DNA of 64,000 bases. It comes from Microvelia longipes. Taxonomy: Eukaryota; Arthropoda; Insecta; Hemiptera; Veliidae. The translations under genes and the position numbers were made by a program. Numbering within the stretch: the stretch's first letter is position 1; every line of letters begins with the position of its first letter. Below are positions 24,157-35,664 of this stretch, piece after piece. Under the pieces are notes generated by a model. It did not search any database. It was not told the origin of the DNA and saw nothing but the letters and a program-made list of their open reading frames with translations. Where the stretch lies: NCBI GenBank assembly GCA_018340805.1, contig JACMZG010001914.1, positions 3,301,969 to 3,365,968 on the forward strand, given 5' to 3'.

Positions 24157-25061
24157 TTAAACTTGAGACATCCTTTTCCACTCTGCTCTCTGCTGGGCAA
24201 TTCGCATCCATATCACCTTGTCTTCACATACTTCTTTGACATCATCTTCCCATTTCCTTTTTGGTTTCCTCATTTTCCTGATGTATTCTCTAGGACACCA
24301 CTCAAGAATTTTTCTTGTCCATCTTTGGTCTTTTGTTCTGATAATATGTTCAGCCCATTGCCATTTTCTTCTACATATTATTTCACCTATGTCCTTTAAA
24401 CTAGTTTGCTTACAAAGCCACTCCTTTGATTTCTTGGCTCTTCTTCTAACTTTAAGCATACTCCTCATCATGGACCTTACTTTAATTCTTACTCTCTTAA
24501 TTCTTTCCTTAGTTAGCTTAGTTAGGGTCCAAGTCTCTGCTCCGTAAGTCAATACTGGTAGGACAACAGTGCTCCATAGTTTCTTCTTTTCATTGATCTC
24601 AACACTTGACCTGAACAGTCTTCTATACTTGTTATATATCCTCCATGCCATATTTATTTTTCTTGTTAATGCCACAGCATCATTATCATCTATAGTTTGT
24701 ACTCTACCCAGATATGTAAATTCCTAACTTGTTCAATTATTTCTATATTTATATAAATATTTCCACTGGAGTTGATGAGCATCACTTTTGTTTTTTTGGA
24801 GTTTATTTTTAAGCCTATTTCTTCAGCTACTGCTATTAACTCTTCAAGCATTTCCTGGAGTTCTTTTACTGAACTACTGATTAAAACAATGTCATCCGCA
24901 AATTTAATGTTATTGAAAAATATTCCATTAACCTTAAGTTCCCAATTTAGCTTCTTAAAAGCTCGTTCCAGCACTGAAGTAAAGATTTGTGCGGATGGCA
25001 CATCACCCTGTCTCAGCCCTCTGTTTTTTCTTCTAAGGTAATTTTTATTTTTGAGTTTGTA
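24157..25061 (-). mobile_element. RTE-type LINE reverse-transcriptase fragment, 5'-truncated and frameshifted
   Basis: Minus strand from 25061: GLRQGDVPSAQIFTSVLERA, then FADDIVLISSS (the RT catalytic AsDD motif; here F-A-D-D), IGLKINSKKTKVM. A one-base loss near 24715 shifts the frame, after which TYLGRVQTIDDNDAVALTR, LPVLTYGAETWTL, IRRKWQWAEHI-like and RWTRKILEWCPRE follow to the C-terminus near 24157. This is the fingers-palm end plus the conserved C-terminal region of RTE-clade non-LTR retrotransposons (recognised by pattern). The 5' end stops at the (TA)n tract at 25061. Dead copy. Confidence 0.88.
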
Positions 25062-25065
25062 TATG

Positions 25066-25133
<68 letters not shown>

Positions 25134-25146
25134 TATATGTGTATAT
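25061..25146. repeat. (TA)n microsatellite
   Basis: About 80 bases of TA at the truncated end of the LINE fragment. Confidence 0.95.
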
Positions 25147-26091
25147 TGAAATAATTTTATAGTATTTAGGTCCTACATCTAATTCTTTTTGAGATGATAA
25201 AATAGAATCTGTGAAGATAGTATCAAATGCTTTCTCGAAACTTTTTTAAAAATGTCATTTGATTAAAAAGTTAACTAATGCTGATAATGAATTGGTCTTA
25301 TTTAGGATTGTATGCGTACCAAATTTCAAAATGGCCAATCTTTTTTCGGTTTTTATAAATCACATTCGTGAGTCATAAATCATGTTTAATGGCGTGGAAG
25401 TATTATTTTCCGCAACAAACCATATAGATTGATGAGTTTTAAGCCTCTAGAAAAAGCACACTAGGAACTACGACACACACACATTTTCACACATTTTAAG
25501 AGACAACCCTTTAAAACATCTAAAAAATGTTATTTACTTGATATCACGGTTTAGGAGTTTTAGTGCGAACACAATTCTTCATCTATGTACCTACGGTACA
25601 ACAGAGGAAAAATTGAAAGCAATGTTGTTGGTATTCAACCCCTGTTGTATCATGCTAGATTGCTTGATGCCTAGCGCGATGCGTTATGTGACAATACTCT
25701 GTCTGTGGCTCTTTCCCGTGTCTCACTCGGTTTCGTGTAACTTACCATCGTGCTTATTGTTTTGCAGATGGTCATTTGGTTTTTGCGCTGGTCCATGTTT
25801 CGAGTATTTCTCAACTGCTCTAACAATCGTGATTTTTCGAATAGAAATGTTGCCCTAGTGTTTCAATCGATTGCTACACGAGTTAAAATTAGACCTCTAT
25901 AGTCTAGGTCTATTATGTGATACCAGTTATTGTTTTCATAGCCTCTACCCTTTGCCTTTTTACCTTGCATTCCGCTACAATACAACGTTCCTTCCTCATC
26001 CCTTTAAAATTTTTTTTTGAAGGTAATACTTTTGTACTATACTAAATAGCGTAAAATTTTGAAGCACTTTAATAAATATGTTTGTTTCTAT

Positions 26092-26350
26092 AGTCCAAGA
26101 GCCCAGGGGTGTTTTGTTAATAAAAAGTGTAATGGCTGGAACCGGTCTTAACTTTTCGTAAATACCTTCCTGAACAAGGATCTGCAATTCTGCCGGCTTG
26201 TATCGGATGGGTGTCCCATCCCATGGGACACCCTTCCGATACGAGTCGGCAGAATTGCAGATCCTTGTTCAGGAAGGTATTTACGAAAAATTAAGACCGG
26301 TTCCAGCCATTACACTTTTTATTAACAAAACAACCCTGGGCTCTTGGTCT
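26092..26350. mobile_element. Perfect-looking 128-bp-arm hairpin, AGTCCAAGAGC family
   Basis: Arms 26092-26219 and 26223-26350 are reverse complements with about five mismatches plus small end differences, and a 3-base loop (around GTCCCATCCCATGGGAC). The end AGTCCAAGAGCCCAGG repeats the terminal motif of the elements at 9052 and 14003, but the interior is unrelated. No coding capacity; a transcript would form an almost unbroken duplex. Confidence 0.92.
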
Positions 26351-26786
26351 ACTAGTTTTAAAAGAGTTATTACTTAATAGTTTTAAGAGGCTATTTCAAT
26401 ACACATTTTTGAGAAAAGCCTTTTGAACATAGTTTTTAAAACCTTTAGGCCTCATAGAGAGTAATTTTATTTGCTTTTAAATCCTAATAATGAACCCAAC
26501 GTTTAAGATAATATAATCTTAGTGGGATGGATAACTTTATGTATGGTCCTTATAAGACTAATCATTAAACTGGAAAAGTCGAAAACTACTTCAATACTTT
26601 CTTTAACATAAAATAAAAGTGTTGTATTTGATGTTTTAAGTGGGCTTAACCAAATCTAAGCGGCCCCAAAGTGTAAAGCCTAACACATGTGCCACTAAGG
26701 TTGCCCGCTCGACGCTTAGTTTCATGGAGCGAAGACACGCGTTTTAAATTCGTTTTTTACTTGGCAGCAATAAAATATGTTTAAAG

Positions 26787-27055
26787 ACTAAAATAATAAT
26801 AGTCGCTGAACCAGCTTTAGTTCTACAATAGTACTTAAGCTGAAGTATTATTTCTTCTTTCTTCTTTATTGTATAATTTATATATAATTTCGTAAACCAC
26901 CGTTTACATCTTCATGTAAACAGTGGTTCCATGATGTCTTCAAGATGCAAACCACTGTTTACATCTTCATGTAAACAGTGGTTTGCGAAATTATAATAAA
27001 ATAAAGAAGAATTAAAAACTCTTGTAGCTTGTTCAGTGACTATTATTATTTTAGT
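26787..27055. mobile_element. Nested foldback element
   Basis: Outer termini ACTAAAATAATAATAGTC..CTGAAC / GTTCAG..GACTATTATTATTTTAGT, an intermediate pair around TTCTTCTTTATT / AATAAAGAAGAA, and two inner stems GTTTACATCTTCATGTAAAC that are each palindromic. Hairpins within a hairpin; no coding. Confidence 0.85.
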
Positions 27056-27889
27056 ATGAACTTCTAAATAATTTTGATAGCCGTCAAAAATGCAACATAA
27101 CATCTACCGATACACAAAATGCCTATTCTAAGCCCGCCAATGGGCCAGGGTCCAAATACAAGTCAATTCTATTCATTATGTTGCAATAACTTCAATATTA
27201 AACTGATCACTGTCGTGATTCTATAGCTGCAAAGTAAAATCATACTGATCTTATACTTATTTGTTGTTTAATTAAGACTTCATTGATAAGTTATGCCAAG
27301 TATAAAGCCCCCGAGTCCGGTCAAGTTGACGCAACCTCGATTTAACTTTCACTTCCCTGTTGCTTCTTATTACATACACACATTATTTTGTAACTTATAC
27401 TATAAACTTGATTGTATTAATATTAGGTTTCTTTTAAAGGCCTTAAAAGTGTGCTAACGCTGTATTTACCCTGGTCTCCAAACTGCGCCGTTTCTATCAA
27501 ATCATAACTCCAATATAAATTTTGAATTTGAGACTTGAATTTTTTCACTTGCTTAGTTTTACTTGCGTGTAAAGGCGTCAATGTTGAGGCATTTTCGATA
27601 TGCTCACGTACCCAGATAGTGATAGTAATTAGGGAGAGGTGATAAATCACCCAGCAAATAGGCCGCGTTGTTGGGCCCTTTTTTTTGATTCCCATAAATA
27701 GAAGATAGTGTTCTACTTTATGAGTCCTAGTGCAGGCATTTTACGTCAAATCCACAGAAGAGCTGTTGTTTTACTCTAAGTTTCTTTAGCTTCAACTAGA
27801 AACAACACGTGCCCAACAGCCAGACCAGGCTTTCCTGCTCTCGAAACCATAAGGCAGAAACATGTATATTTAATATAAACTACTATTGA

Positions 27890-28122
27890 GGGTCCTAAAT
27901 TTTGCCCCAACCCAGGTTCATTTAGGGTTAGGGATCTTTTACTAGTACTTGACATGGCACAAGCTCGGAATCACCGGCTTAACGTCCCTTTCAAATGACG
28001 GCACGTGAAAGGATTTCCATCTCTCGCATGATAATCCTAGAGGTCCGAACTGGGATCGAACCCGTACTCTCTGGGTGGCAGGCGCACTTGCTAATACGCA
28101 TTAAACAACCGGGACCCTCTGC
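27890..28122 (-). mobile_element. tRNA-derived SINE, second family
   Basis: On the minus strand the head reads GGTCCCGGTTGTTTAATGCG then TTAGCAAGTGCGCC, with a perfect pol III B box GGTTCGATCCC (plus-strand 28052-28062). It is followed by a non-tRNA body with GGGACGTTAAGCCGGTGATTCC, a type of central motif seen in invertebrate SINEs. The 3' end is approximate. No target duplication identified. Confidence 0.75.
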
Positions 28123-31100
28123 TCACGAACCCAATTTTATTTTTAATTAAAAAATGTATTCCTAAAGGAATTGTTCTATAGGGTTGATATTACGTATACT
28201 AAATTTGGTGCGATACTAATAAAGTTAGCGACTTTCGTTACGGGAATGAAATATAATTTTTGTTTGTAAAAATGATTTACAATGCACTTTGACCTCTTAT
28301 TTGGGGTCCATTGTGCCCGAAAATAGCGAGCTTGACGATCCAAGGTCAATTCTCAAAAAAAAAAAAAAAATACCTAGATTCTTTTAAAAAAAGATTTTGC
28401 ATTTTGTATCGAGGTGTTGTTTTCCTCTAAGTGGCAATATACCCTCAAAGTGATAATTGGTATAACTGGGAGAGTTAGCGCTACTTTTTTGTAAAATTCC
28501 CTAAAAACCGCTTCCATTGTAAATTTTAACGAATTTTATGAGTCAACATGAAGATTCATCAAAACTGTAGATTTTACTACTGTTGAAAACAAAACAGCTA
28601 ATTCTACTGAGTCATCATAGTCTCCCCTAGAAAAAAATATAAACTCAGTCAGGAAAAGTTATCGTACTAATTATTTTGGCGCATTCTGTTGACAGCTATA
28701 GTATTAAATTGACCAATGGAAGTGGTTTTCAATTGTTTTAAATCAATCTCATCACTCCCTGCCTTGTTCAATCTGTTGTTAGGACTAGGAAATGTAAAAG
28801 GTGATAAAACAATGTTACGCATTCGTCGTTGTGTTTAAATATGCTTGTTTACTTTTACTCAGAGGTAGAAAGTAGTTGTGTATCTGTCCAAGGCCGGCTC
28901 AGGCCGCTCCTCACTCCACCTACCGGCGCCTGTACTGCATTCACTGCTCAATCTTTGTAATTATTACGTTTATTTAAAGTGACCAACACTACTCTAATAT
29001 TATTCTTATCCTTACATCCTTACGATTTGGGACCTTGAAGAACTAAGGAGTCTATCTTTGATATCTGATCTGTAAGACTCATCTATCACCCTCTTCTTTA
29101 TTTAACGGCTAGCACTGATGATGACCTCTTGTTAGGTTGAAAGCGCTTTGCTAAAAAGAAATATATTTTTGTGGAGTGACTTCTTCCTCTTTTATTTGGG
29201 ACCTTGTTCATGTGTGCCTTAAGTGTTCTTACTCCCATAGAAAGTTAATAAAAGTGTCCAAGAGACATAGTTGCTAAATTATTGATCATGTGGTTCTCAT
29301 CTCCCCCTCGTTACATTTTATCAGTAAAACTCCGAAGTCAAAGAGTTGACACAATCTCCCGGAAATGCGTCGAGTTCTTTAGTTACCCTGCTAATTCTTG
29401 CACTGTGAACGAGGATCTTTTTAAAAACTACTTGTTTACGAATACATTTGTATCGGACTTTGTGAACGTTATATTTTGTGAACTTCTGAAGTTGCTGTTA
29501 AAGATCTTAAAGGCATCTTGTGCTGAATTGTTGCCATAAATCTTGATCCATGCCTGGATGAATGAATGATGAATCCAGATGCCTGAAACAAGGCATCTTG
29601 TGAAAAGTTTTATTTTTTTTTGCTTCTGCTGTAAAGGTTTATAAGCATCGTTGTGCGTGTTGAATCACTTTCCCTTATCATTAATGTAAATGTTTTCTTC
29701 TCAACCCTAATGCTTGATTAGACCTACAAATTCTATTGATAAATTGGGTTTAAAGGGCAAACCTGACCTCGAGCTTTCTTCTCTTCTGTTTATCTCTTCT
29801 CTTTCATTTTACAAAATATGACTTCGTAAGATCTTGTAACTCTTGATAAAGTTGATTATAATAAAGAAGTATTATTACTAACTTATTTTGTTATACTTAT
29901 ACTTGTTATTTTGATAGCGTTTGAAATGTGGTAACAGGTTATAAATAGAGGGAAGCCAAGAGATTGTCTTAGAGATAATCTTGGTTTATATACCTACTCC
30001 TTGGTATAAGTTTTATTGCATACTTTTAAAGCATAACTTTACAATCCGGGATCGAGGGGTTCACATGTGGTTTTGTAATCCTATTACTGTCAATGATTCT
30101 TTTTTCCTGGTTAAAAAATGCCACTTCTTTTAGACCTCTTATTTGTAACCATAAATCCTTTGGCATGGGCTTTATACCTTATCCAAGATCGTTTGCATGC
30201 AAATGCCTGTAATGTGCAAAAGATAATCACGATTTAAGTTATTTTTAAGTTTATGATTTTCGCTTGTTTTAGGCACTGTTGATGGCTATTTGCCGAAAGC
30301 CGGCTCTGTCAATTTATTTTAAATAGATAATGTTTAGTGGAGAGACGTGGTTGTTGGTGTTATTTATTAATCACGATTTAATTTATATGTCTCTTCGTCG
30401 AGCAGCTTGTCTTAAAACAATTTATGATTGTGCCCAGTCATGCTGATTGAGTCAGGCTAGAGCTGAATATAGTATTTACGAACTTGCCAGATTTATGGCT
30501 AAATATTAGATCCAATGATGCCATCAGCAAACTTAAACAATGGCAGAACTTCAACGTGTTGTGAAAGTATGATATTTCAAAATTCACTTAAGTTCGACTA
30601 ATCATTGCTTGTACGTTATGAGCCAAAACCGATCAATTGGGTTACTTTATTGTGTGAAGCAACTGCTGTTAAATATATTTCTTCGTGTTGTTTAAGGGCT
30701 AGCTAGTTTTTTAAAAATTTAGTTTTTTAAAAATATTAATTTCAAAATTTAAAAAAAGAATAGATGGTTTTTACTCGCTAGTGATACGTTTTAACTCTCT
30801 TAACTCCGTCACAGAGTCTTTAAGAACTTCTGTGCCTCTTTTAAACGATTTTGTCGCTCGCCAACTCGAATCTGCTGAATAATGTTAGTTTGCCAGTCAC
30901 CCTCGTTAATAGAAGTGTCGGTCACCTTATGAACTGAGAGCTGCAACTGTTTACATGAGATTTACGATGCGTGTTGGACCGGATCCAAACTAATTGCAGT
31001 TGGTTGTTGTTTTACTCCTTTTATTGGCTGTTCATGTTTTTCTGTTACTGCAATCTGTATCTGACTCAAATCAAATTTGTAAGCGCTATTAAAAAAAATC

Positions 31101-31685
31101 TAATACTTTTTCAATGATACATTTTGAATAAATGCGTTTGTTGTACATATCTGTTTACACGTGCGTGTTCTCGCTAGATTATTGCTGGATTTGGGAAAGA
31201 CGAGAACCACTTGTCCAATAAATTTCCCTGTGGTTTTAAGACTCTATCTAGTCTCAAGACTCACTGTGCCCCAAATCAGCAGCCAGTTATACTTTAATGT
31301 ATTACTCCTGTAATTGTTTTAGTATATGAATTGATTAATCATATCACTTCTAACCCATACTAACAAGCGCAGTGTTGATAATTAATAAATTACTTATATT
31401 TAGGAACGCAGCAGCGTTCTTCCCCGCCAAGTCAAGAAGAAACATTACAATATTTTGTATATGGATTGGGGGGTTCACTGGCATTATACTGTACGGAACA
31501 AAGTAGGGTTTTTGAGGGTCTGTAGCGTGTAAACAGCTATATGTACATAAATGATATTATAATATCTTTAAAGGACGTGCCTTATAGATCGAAAATTAAA
31601 AAAATGTATCCAAATCGGCCAAGTAGAAGTGGAGAAAAATGAGGTTTGAAAATGGCATTTTTGACGACTTTTTATTCTTCCTGCA
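28123..31685. other. No gene recognised
   Basis: AT-rich sequence with a poly-A run at 28354-28370 and a CTGATGATGACC..TTGAAAGC motif near 29115 resembling the 3' part of insect retroposons. An 85-codon frame at 29282-29539 is unlike anything I know. Confidence 0.5.
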
Positions 31686-31689
31686 CTTT

Positions 31690-32055
31690 TTGTTGACGCA
31701 CCTACAGCCTAAACTACTGAACGGATTTTGACGCATGAGAACTTGTTGGATTCGTCTTATGCTCGTGTGCATTCCCACCTCATAAAATCTCAAATTCGAC
31801 ATTCTTATGTTAAACGCGGAGCGAAAAACTAACCTAGCTAACGATAGTTTTATATGTTTACGCACCCATAGCCTAAAATACTGAACATTATGGTATGTGG
31901 TGACTTTTTTAATTTGTTTAATGCCTGGGTGTAGTTCTACCTAATAAAATCTCAAATTCGACATTCCTGTGCTAAACACGTTGCTAGAAACTAAGCTAGC
32001 GAACGCTAGCTTCTTCTCCTTGGCGGCGTGCCAGAAAAGTGAATCAGACCCATCT
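31690..32055. repeat. Diverged tandem duplication, about 170 bp
   Basis: CCTA(C)AGCCTAAAxTACTGAAC, ATAAAATCTCAAATTCGACATTC and AACTA..CTAGC.AACG blocks occur in the same order at about 31697-31850 and 31866-32005. The tail CTTCTTCTCCTTGGCGGCGTG recurs at 32463-32483. Confidence 0.75.
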
Positions 32056-32877
32056 GCACTCTTTACTAATGAATGGATTTTGGTGTTTGAGAACTTTTAG
32101 ATTTTTTTCTGATGCCTTTTAACGTTTCTGTATCAATCAATCACAAATTTATAAATCCTATGATGTACGCGCCGCAGAAAACATAGCTTGAGAGTGGTAT
32201 ATAAAATACCTTGATACTCTAATCTTGTTTACTTCTGTTTTTACATTAAACAGGAGCTGTACAAAAAGTCATGAAATCAAACCAAAAACCACTTACGTCG
32301 TACAAAACGCCAAAGTCTTTGGTCCAAAAAATTAGGGAAATCAACTTTTCTGTCCCGCCAAGTCATGTCCGTATTGGGTGGAGTCGGTCATTGGCGTTTC
32401 AAAGTGAAGTTGCTAGGTTGGCAATAGTTTAGGAACCTATTCTCATTAAGAGGCAATCATCAGCTTCTTCTCCTTGGCGGCGTGCTAGAAAAGTGAATCA
32501 ACTAAACAAGTATTTATTTTTTTTTTTACTCTTTATTTATTGAATGACTGACAACACATGATAAGTTGCATGGGTTCATATTTTTTAAAAATGAATTACT
32601 TAATCATTTTGTGTTGTGAATCCAAAACAAAAAAATGTCTTAATTGTTAATAACAATGTAAAAAGCCTTAAAATAACTAATTATATGAAGTTACCTCTTT
32701 ATAAGTCTCTTCAACAAATGTATATAATTGTAAATTTTTTTTATAAAATTGTTAAAATTCTACATGTTTTGTTTATTTTAAATATTATTCAAGGTTATAG
32801 TTTATATGAAATAGTAGATAGTGAAATATCACTTTTATGTTATATTATTGCTCTATTAAGTTTATTAAAAAGGTTGT

Positions 32878-33095
32878 ATTTACCGCAAGTTGAAGAAGCA
32901 AACGAAGAATCAACTACCATCGATACTTGCTGTTGGATATGAATATACCTGGACCGGTTTGGGCATAACGCCATCATCAGCAGGCGGGGCAACACTCGAG
33001 CTCTCAACTAGTAATGTTATATCAGTGATTAACTTCTAGTCTCAATGAGCACGACGAGCCCTCTGAAGATGATCTTCAGAGGGCTCTGTTTCGAG
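32878..33095. mobile_element. MITE-like copy, family with 37929-38178
   Basis: Starts GGTTGTATTTACCGCAAGTT followed by GAAGAAGCAA, then GATACTTGCTGTTGGATATG, GACCGGTTTGGGCATAAC, CGAGCTCTCAACTAG and CTCAATGAGCACGACGAGCC. The blocks match 37929-38178, but the segment between the stem ends is inverted relative to that copy. Confidence 0.75.
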
Positions 33096-33390
33096 CACTC
33101 TGTTTCGTTACGTCTAACTCATCAGGGCGCCGACAGAGCCTGAACTCACTCTGACCTTCAATTAATTCCGAGGATTTAATTGGAAGTGAACTATTGTCAA
33201 CTATTCATGTTTTGTAAAACTCGGTAGTATCAAATGATATATGTTTTGCTTGCCATGCATGATGGCGGTAAGAGAGCACTGCTCGTCATTAGTAAATACT
33301 TCACATTATATTCTTCGGAATTAATTGAAGGTCAGAGTGAGTTCAGGCTCTGTCGGCACTCTGATGAGTTAGACGTAACAAAACAGAGTG
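33096..33390. mobile_element. TIR element with about 70-bp termini
   Basis: CACTCTGTTTCGTTACGTCT..GACAGAGCCTGAACTCACTC..TTAATTCCGA on the left is matched in reverse complement up to 33390. The interior is about 150 bases without coding potential. It abuts the preceding element. Confidence 0.85.
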
Positions 33391-34050
33391 GGACATGACA
33401 TTATGTCGAGCCATCAATGATGACGAATGTCGAATGATGGAACAGTTCCCAGATGTAGCATTGCATCTTGCTTACTACATTTCCTAGGTGTCTCTCGCGC
33501 AATTATATTGTGTCAATTAAATTTTTACTTATTTTAAAATGAACATTTATGGCAATATAAATTTTTGTACGATATCTCTTGTACCCAAAAAGTACACTAT
33601 TTAAAAAGTTACTTAAGAGAGAACTAGGTCTTATTTTGATAATTCGACAAAATATTATTCATTATAAAAATGTCCTTTTTAAGAGGAGTTGAAATGTGTA
33701 GTAAAAAGTTTCCAAAATAAATCCCCCCCCCCTTAATATTGGCCCCTATGTATATTAGAAAAATATTTTTAGTTGTAAAATGTATCAATAATTTATTAAT
33801 TTTGAATGTAAAAACATTTTTTATTTATTTTTGTCTTTGTTTGGGGACTAAATGAACCAGGAGGGTTAACAAAATGAGATTTTTTTTAAACATTTTTATT
33901 GCAAAACTTGTTCTATGCAAATAAATATGTATATAATAAATAACATTTTTTTTTTCAAAAAAATAATTTTAAGCTACCTTACAGGGTTTTTAAAATAATG
34001 GTACTTGAAAGGAGCAGGGTACATAATATTAAATTAATATTATTCGACAG

Positions 34051-34725
34051 TCACTTCAAGAGAAAGCTTTTGATGAATGGTGTAAGTGTAAATGGCAAGG
34101 TATAGGGGTCTGTCACTTTAAAGATAAAACAAAATCCAATGAATTTATCAGCAATAGACAGATACTTACTTGATCTGAGTGGACCAATGCAATCAAGCTA
34201 AATATCAATTATGCCCCCCTTCGTGGTGTACCAACTCTCTGTCTGTGTCTCTCTGCCGCCGATGCAGCAGAGAGACTGAAACACCAGCACATGTGCTAGG
34301 TAATTGTCCAAATGACATGCTCCTTGTAACTCGTCGCCAACATAATGTCAAGCATAAAATCATTGACTTGATGAAGCAAAAGGGGTATACTTGCTATGAT
34401 GAGGTTTACAGCATTGATTCGCACGGCTCCACCAGGTATGCTGACATCATTGCGTTTAAAGATAATAGTAAAGACGCTTTGGTGATAGACTCTACCGTTT
34501 TAGATATGAAAATAACAAAGACCAGGGTATAAAATTATATTGTGAAAAAAAAAATACAAGTGTCTTAATATTACTAAGAAAAATTCCTAGAAAACATGGC
34601 CAAAGGAATTATATTGTCAAAGGGCTTTGGTTTGGTTCTAATTTTTTCAATGAAATAGGTATAGATAGTAAGGAATTGACAAGAATAGCTGAATCCATTA
34701 TTTTAGAATCACTTGGAATTTTAAA

Positions 34726-34735
<10 letters not shown>
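34051..34735 (+). mobile_element. LINE C-terminus with restriction-like endonuclease signature, frameshifted
   Basis: Three frames supply consecutive pieces: SLQEKAFDEWCKCKWQGIGV..WTNAIKLNINYAPL (34051-34220), then CRRCSRETETPAHVLGNCP, RRQHNVKHKIIDLMKQKGY, DEVYSIDSHGSTRYADIIAF and ALVIDSTV (to 34532), then KHGQRNYIVKGLWFGSNFF (34592-34735). A Cys-rich knuckle followed by R-x-D-I...V-I-D matches the PD-(D/E)xK-type endonuclease end of R2-like, early-branching non-LTR retrotransposons (by recall). Frameshifts and stops make it dead. It ends in a (TA)n tract. Confidence 0.8.

Positions 34736-34808
<73 letters not shown>
34731..34808. repeat. (TA)n microsatellite
   Basis: Seventy-eight bases of TA directly after the LINE fragment. 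Confidence 0.95.
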
Positions 34809-35491
34809 CAGTTGATTTTTTTTAAATTTTATTTATCTCTTTAGACCTTATTTTTTAATTAACTCTTTTGACAAAATTATGTAATAATTCTTTTTTTTTT
34901 TACTTAAGTATAATAGTGATTTTTAGTTTTTATTTGCTTTATTATTTAGTTTAATTATTGTCTTGTATATGATTGATCAGTATGCTGTGTATGTAGCAAC
35001 TTATTGTAAATAAACAGCCTCATATTGTATTTTTTTATAAATATATTATTTTTCTCTAAACTTTTTTTTTTCGAAAAATAATAACTTATAAAAAGTGTCT
35101 TTTTTGAAAAATGAAATGTTTTGGCCACCTTACGTATGCGCTACTCAACTATTCAAGAGAGAAGTGGCTTTACAATCAAGTTTACGAAGAAAAGTTACTC
35201 TTAATAAAAACTATTGCTTGTTTTGAAAGTAAGCTTTTTCTAAGAATAAATTGGATATTTTGTAACAGGTAGCCAAAAAGTAGTATTTTTTACTCTTAGT
35301 ATAGTACATTTCTAGTACGTGTTACTTGAGGCTATGGGCTGAAGGCCTGTGATCCTTTATTTCCTTGCCGAGAGGCATAAAATTTTTTGTCTTCTCATAG
35401 GAAAGTTTTATCTTTTAAATAAAACTATTAGATCCCAAAACCAAGGGTTTACTGGGTCAGCCATGTATTTATTTAATGATATTAAATTTAT

Positions 35492-35508
35492 GTTGACAGG
35501 TATAGAAG
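35492..35508 (+). promoter_or_regulatory. ACLY: ACLY 5' UTR splice acceptor and leader before ATG
   Basis: The sequence reads ttgacag at 35493-35499, then nine bases (gtatagaag) and the ATG at 35509. The acceptor so close to the start codon indicates that the translated exon is preceded by a non-coding exon further upstream, a common layout for ACLY genes. The polypyrimidine tract is weak (TA-rich), so the exact acceptor is an inference. Confidence 0.6.
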
Positions 35509-35664
35509 ATGTCAGCTAAAGCTATACGAGAGGCAACTGGGAAAGGTCTGTTAAATAGGCATCTGGGAGCCACATCCAACGTAGCTAAGTGTCGGTATGC
35601 TTCTGTCAACGAGACAACTGACTGGGATCAACTTGTTGCCTCTAACCCGTGGCTCACCAGTGAT
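35509..35664 (+). CDS. ACLY: ACLY coding exon 1 (residues 1-52)
   Basis: Encodes the conserved N-terminus MSAKAI...TDWDQL...NPWLTSD. It ends in phase 0 at a strong GTAAGT donor (35665). A 30-bp minisatellite begins about 30 bases into the intron. Confidence 0.95.

Noticed and set aside
25538..25858. 106-codon plus-strand frame
   Set aside because: Cys/Phe/Leu-rich composition without a domain or a coding-like pattern; neither strand gave a recognisable protein.
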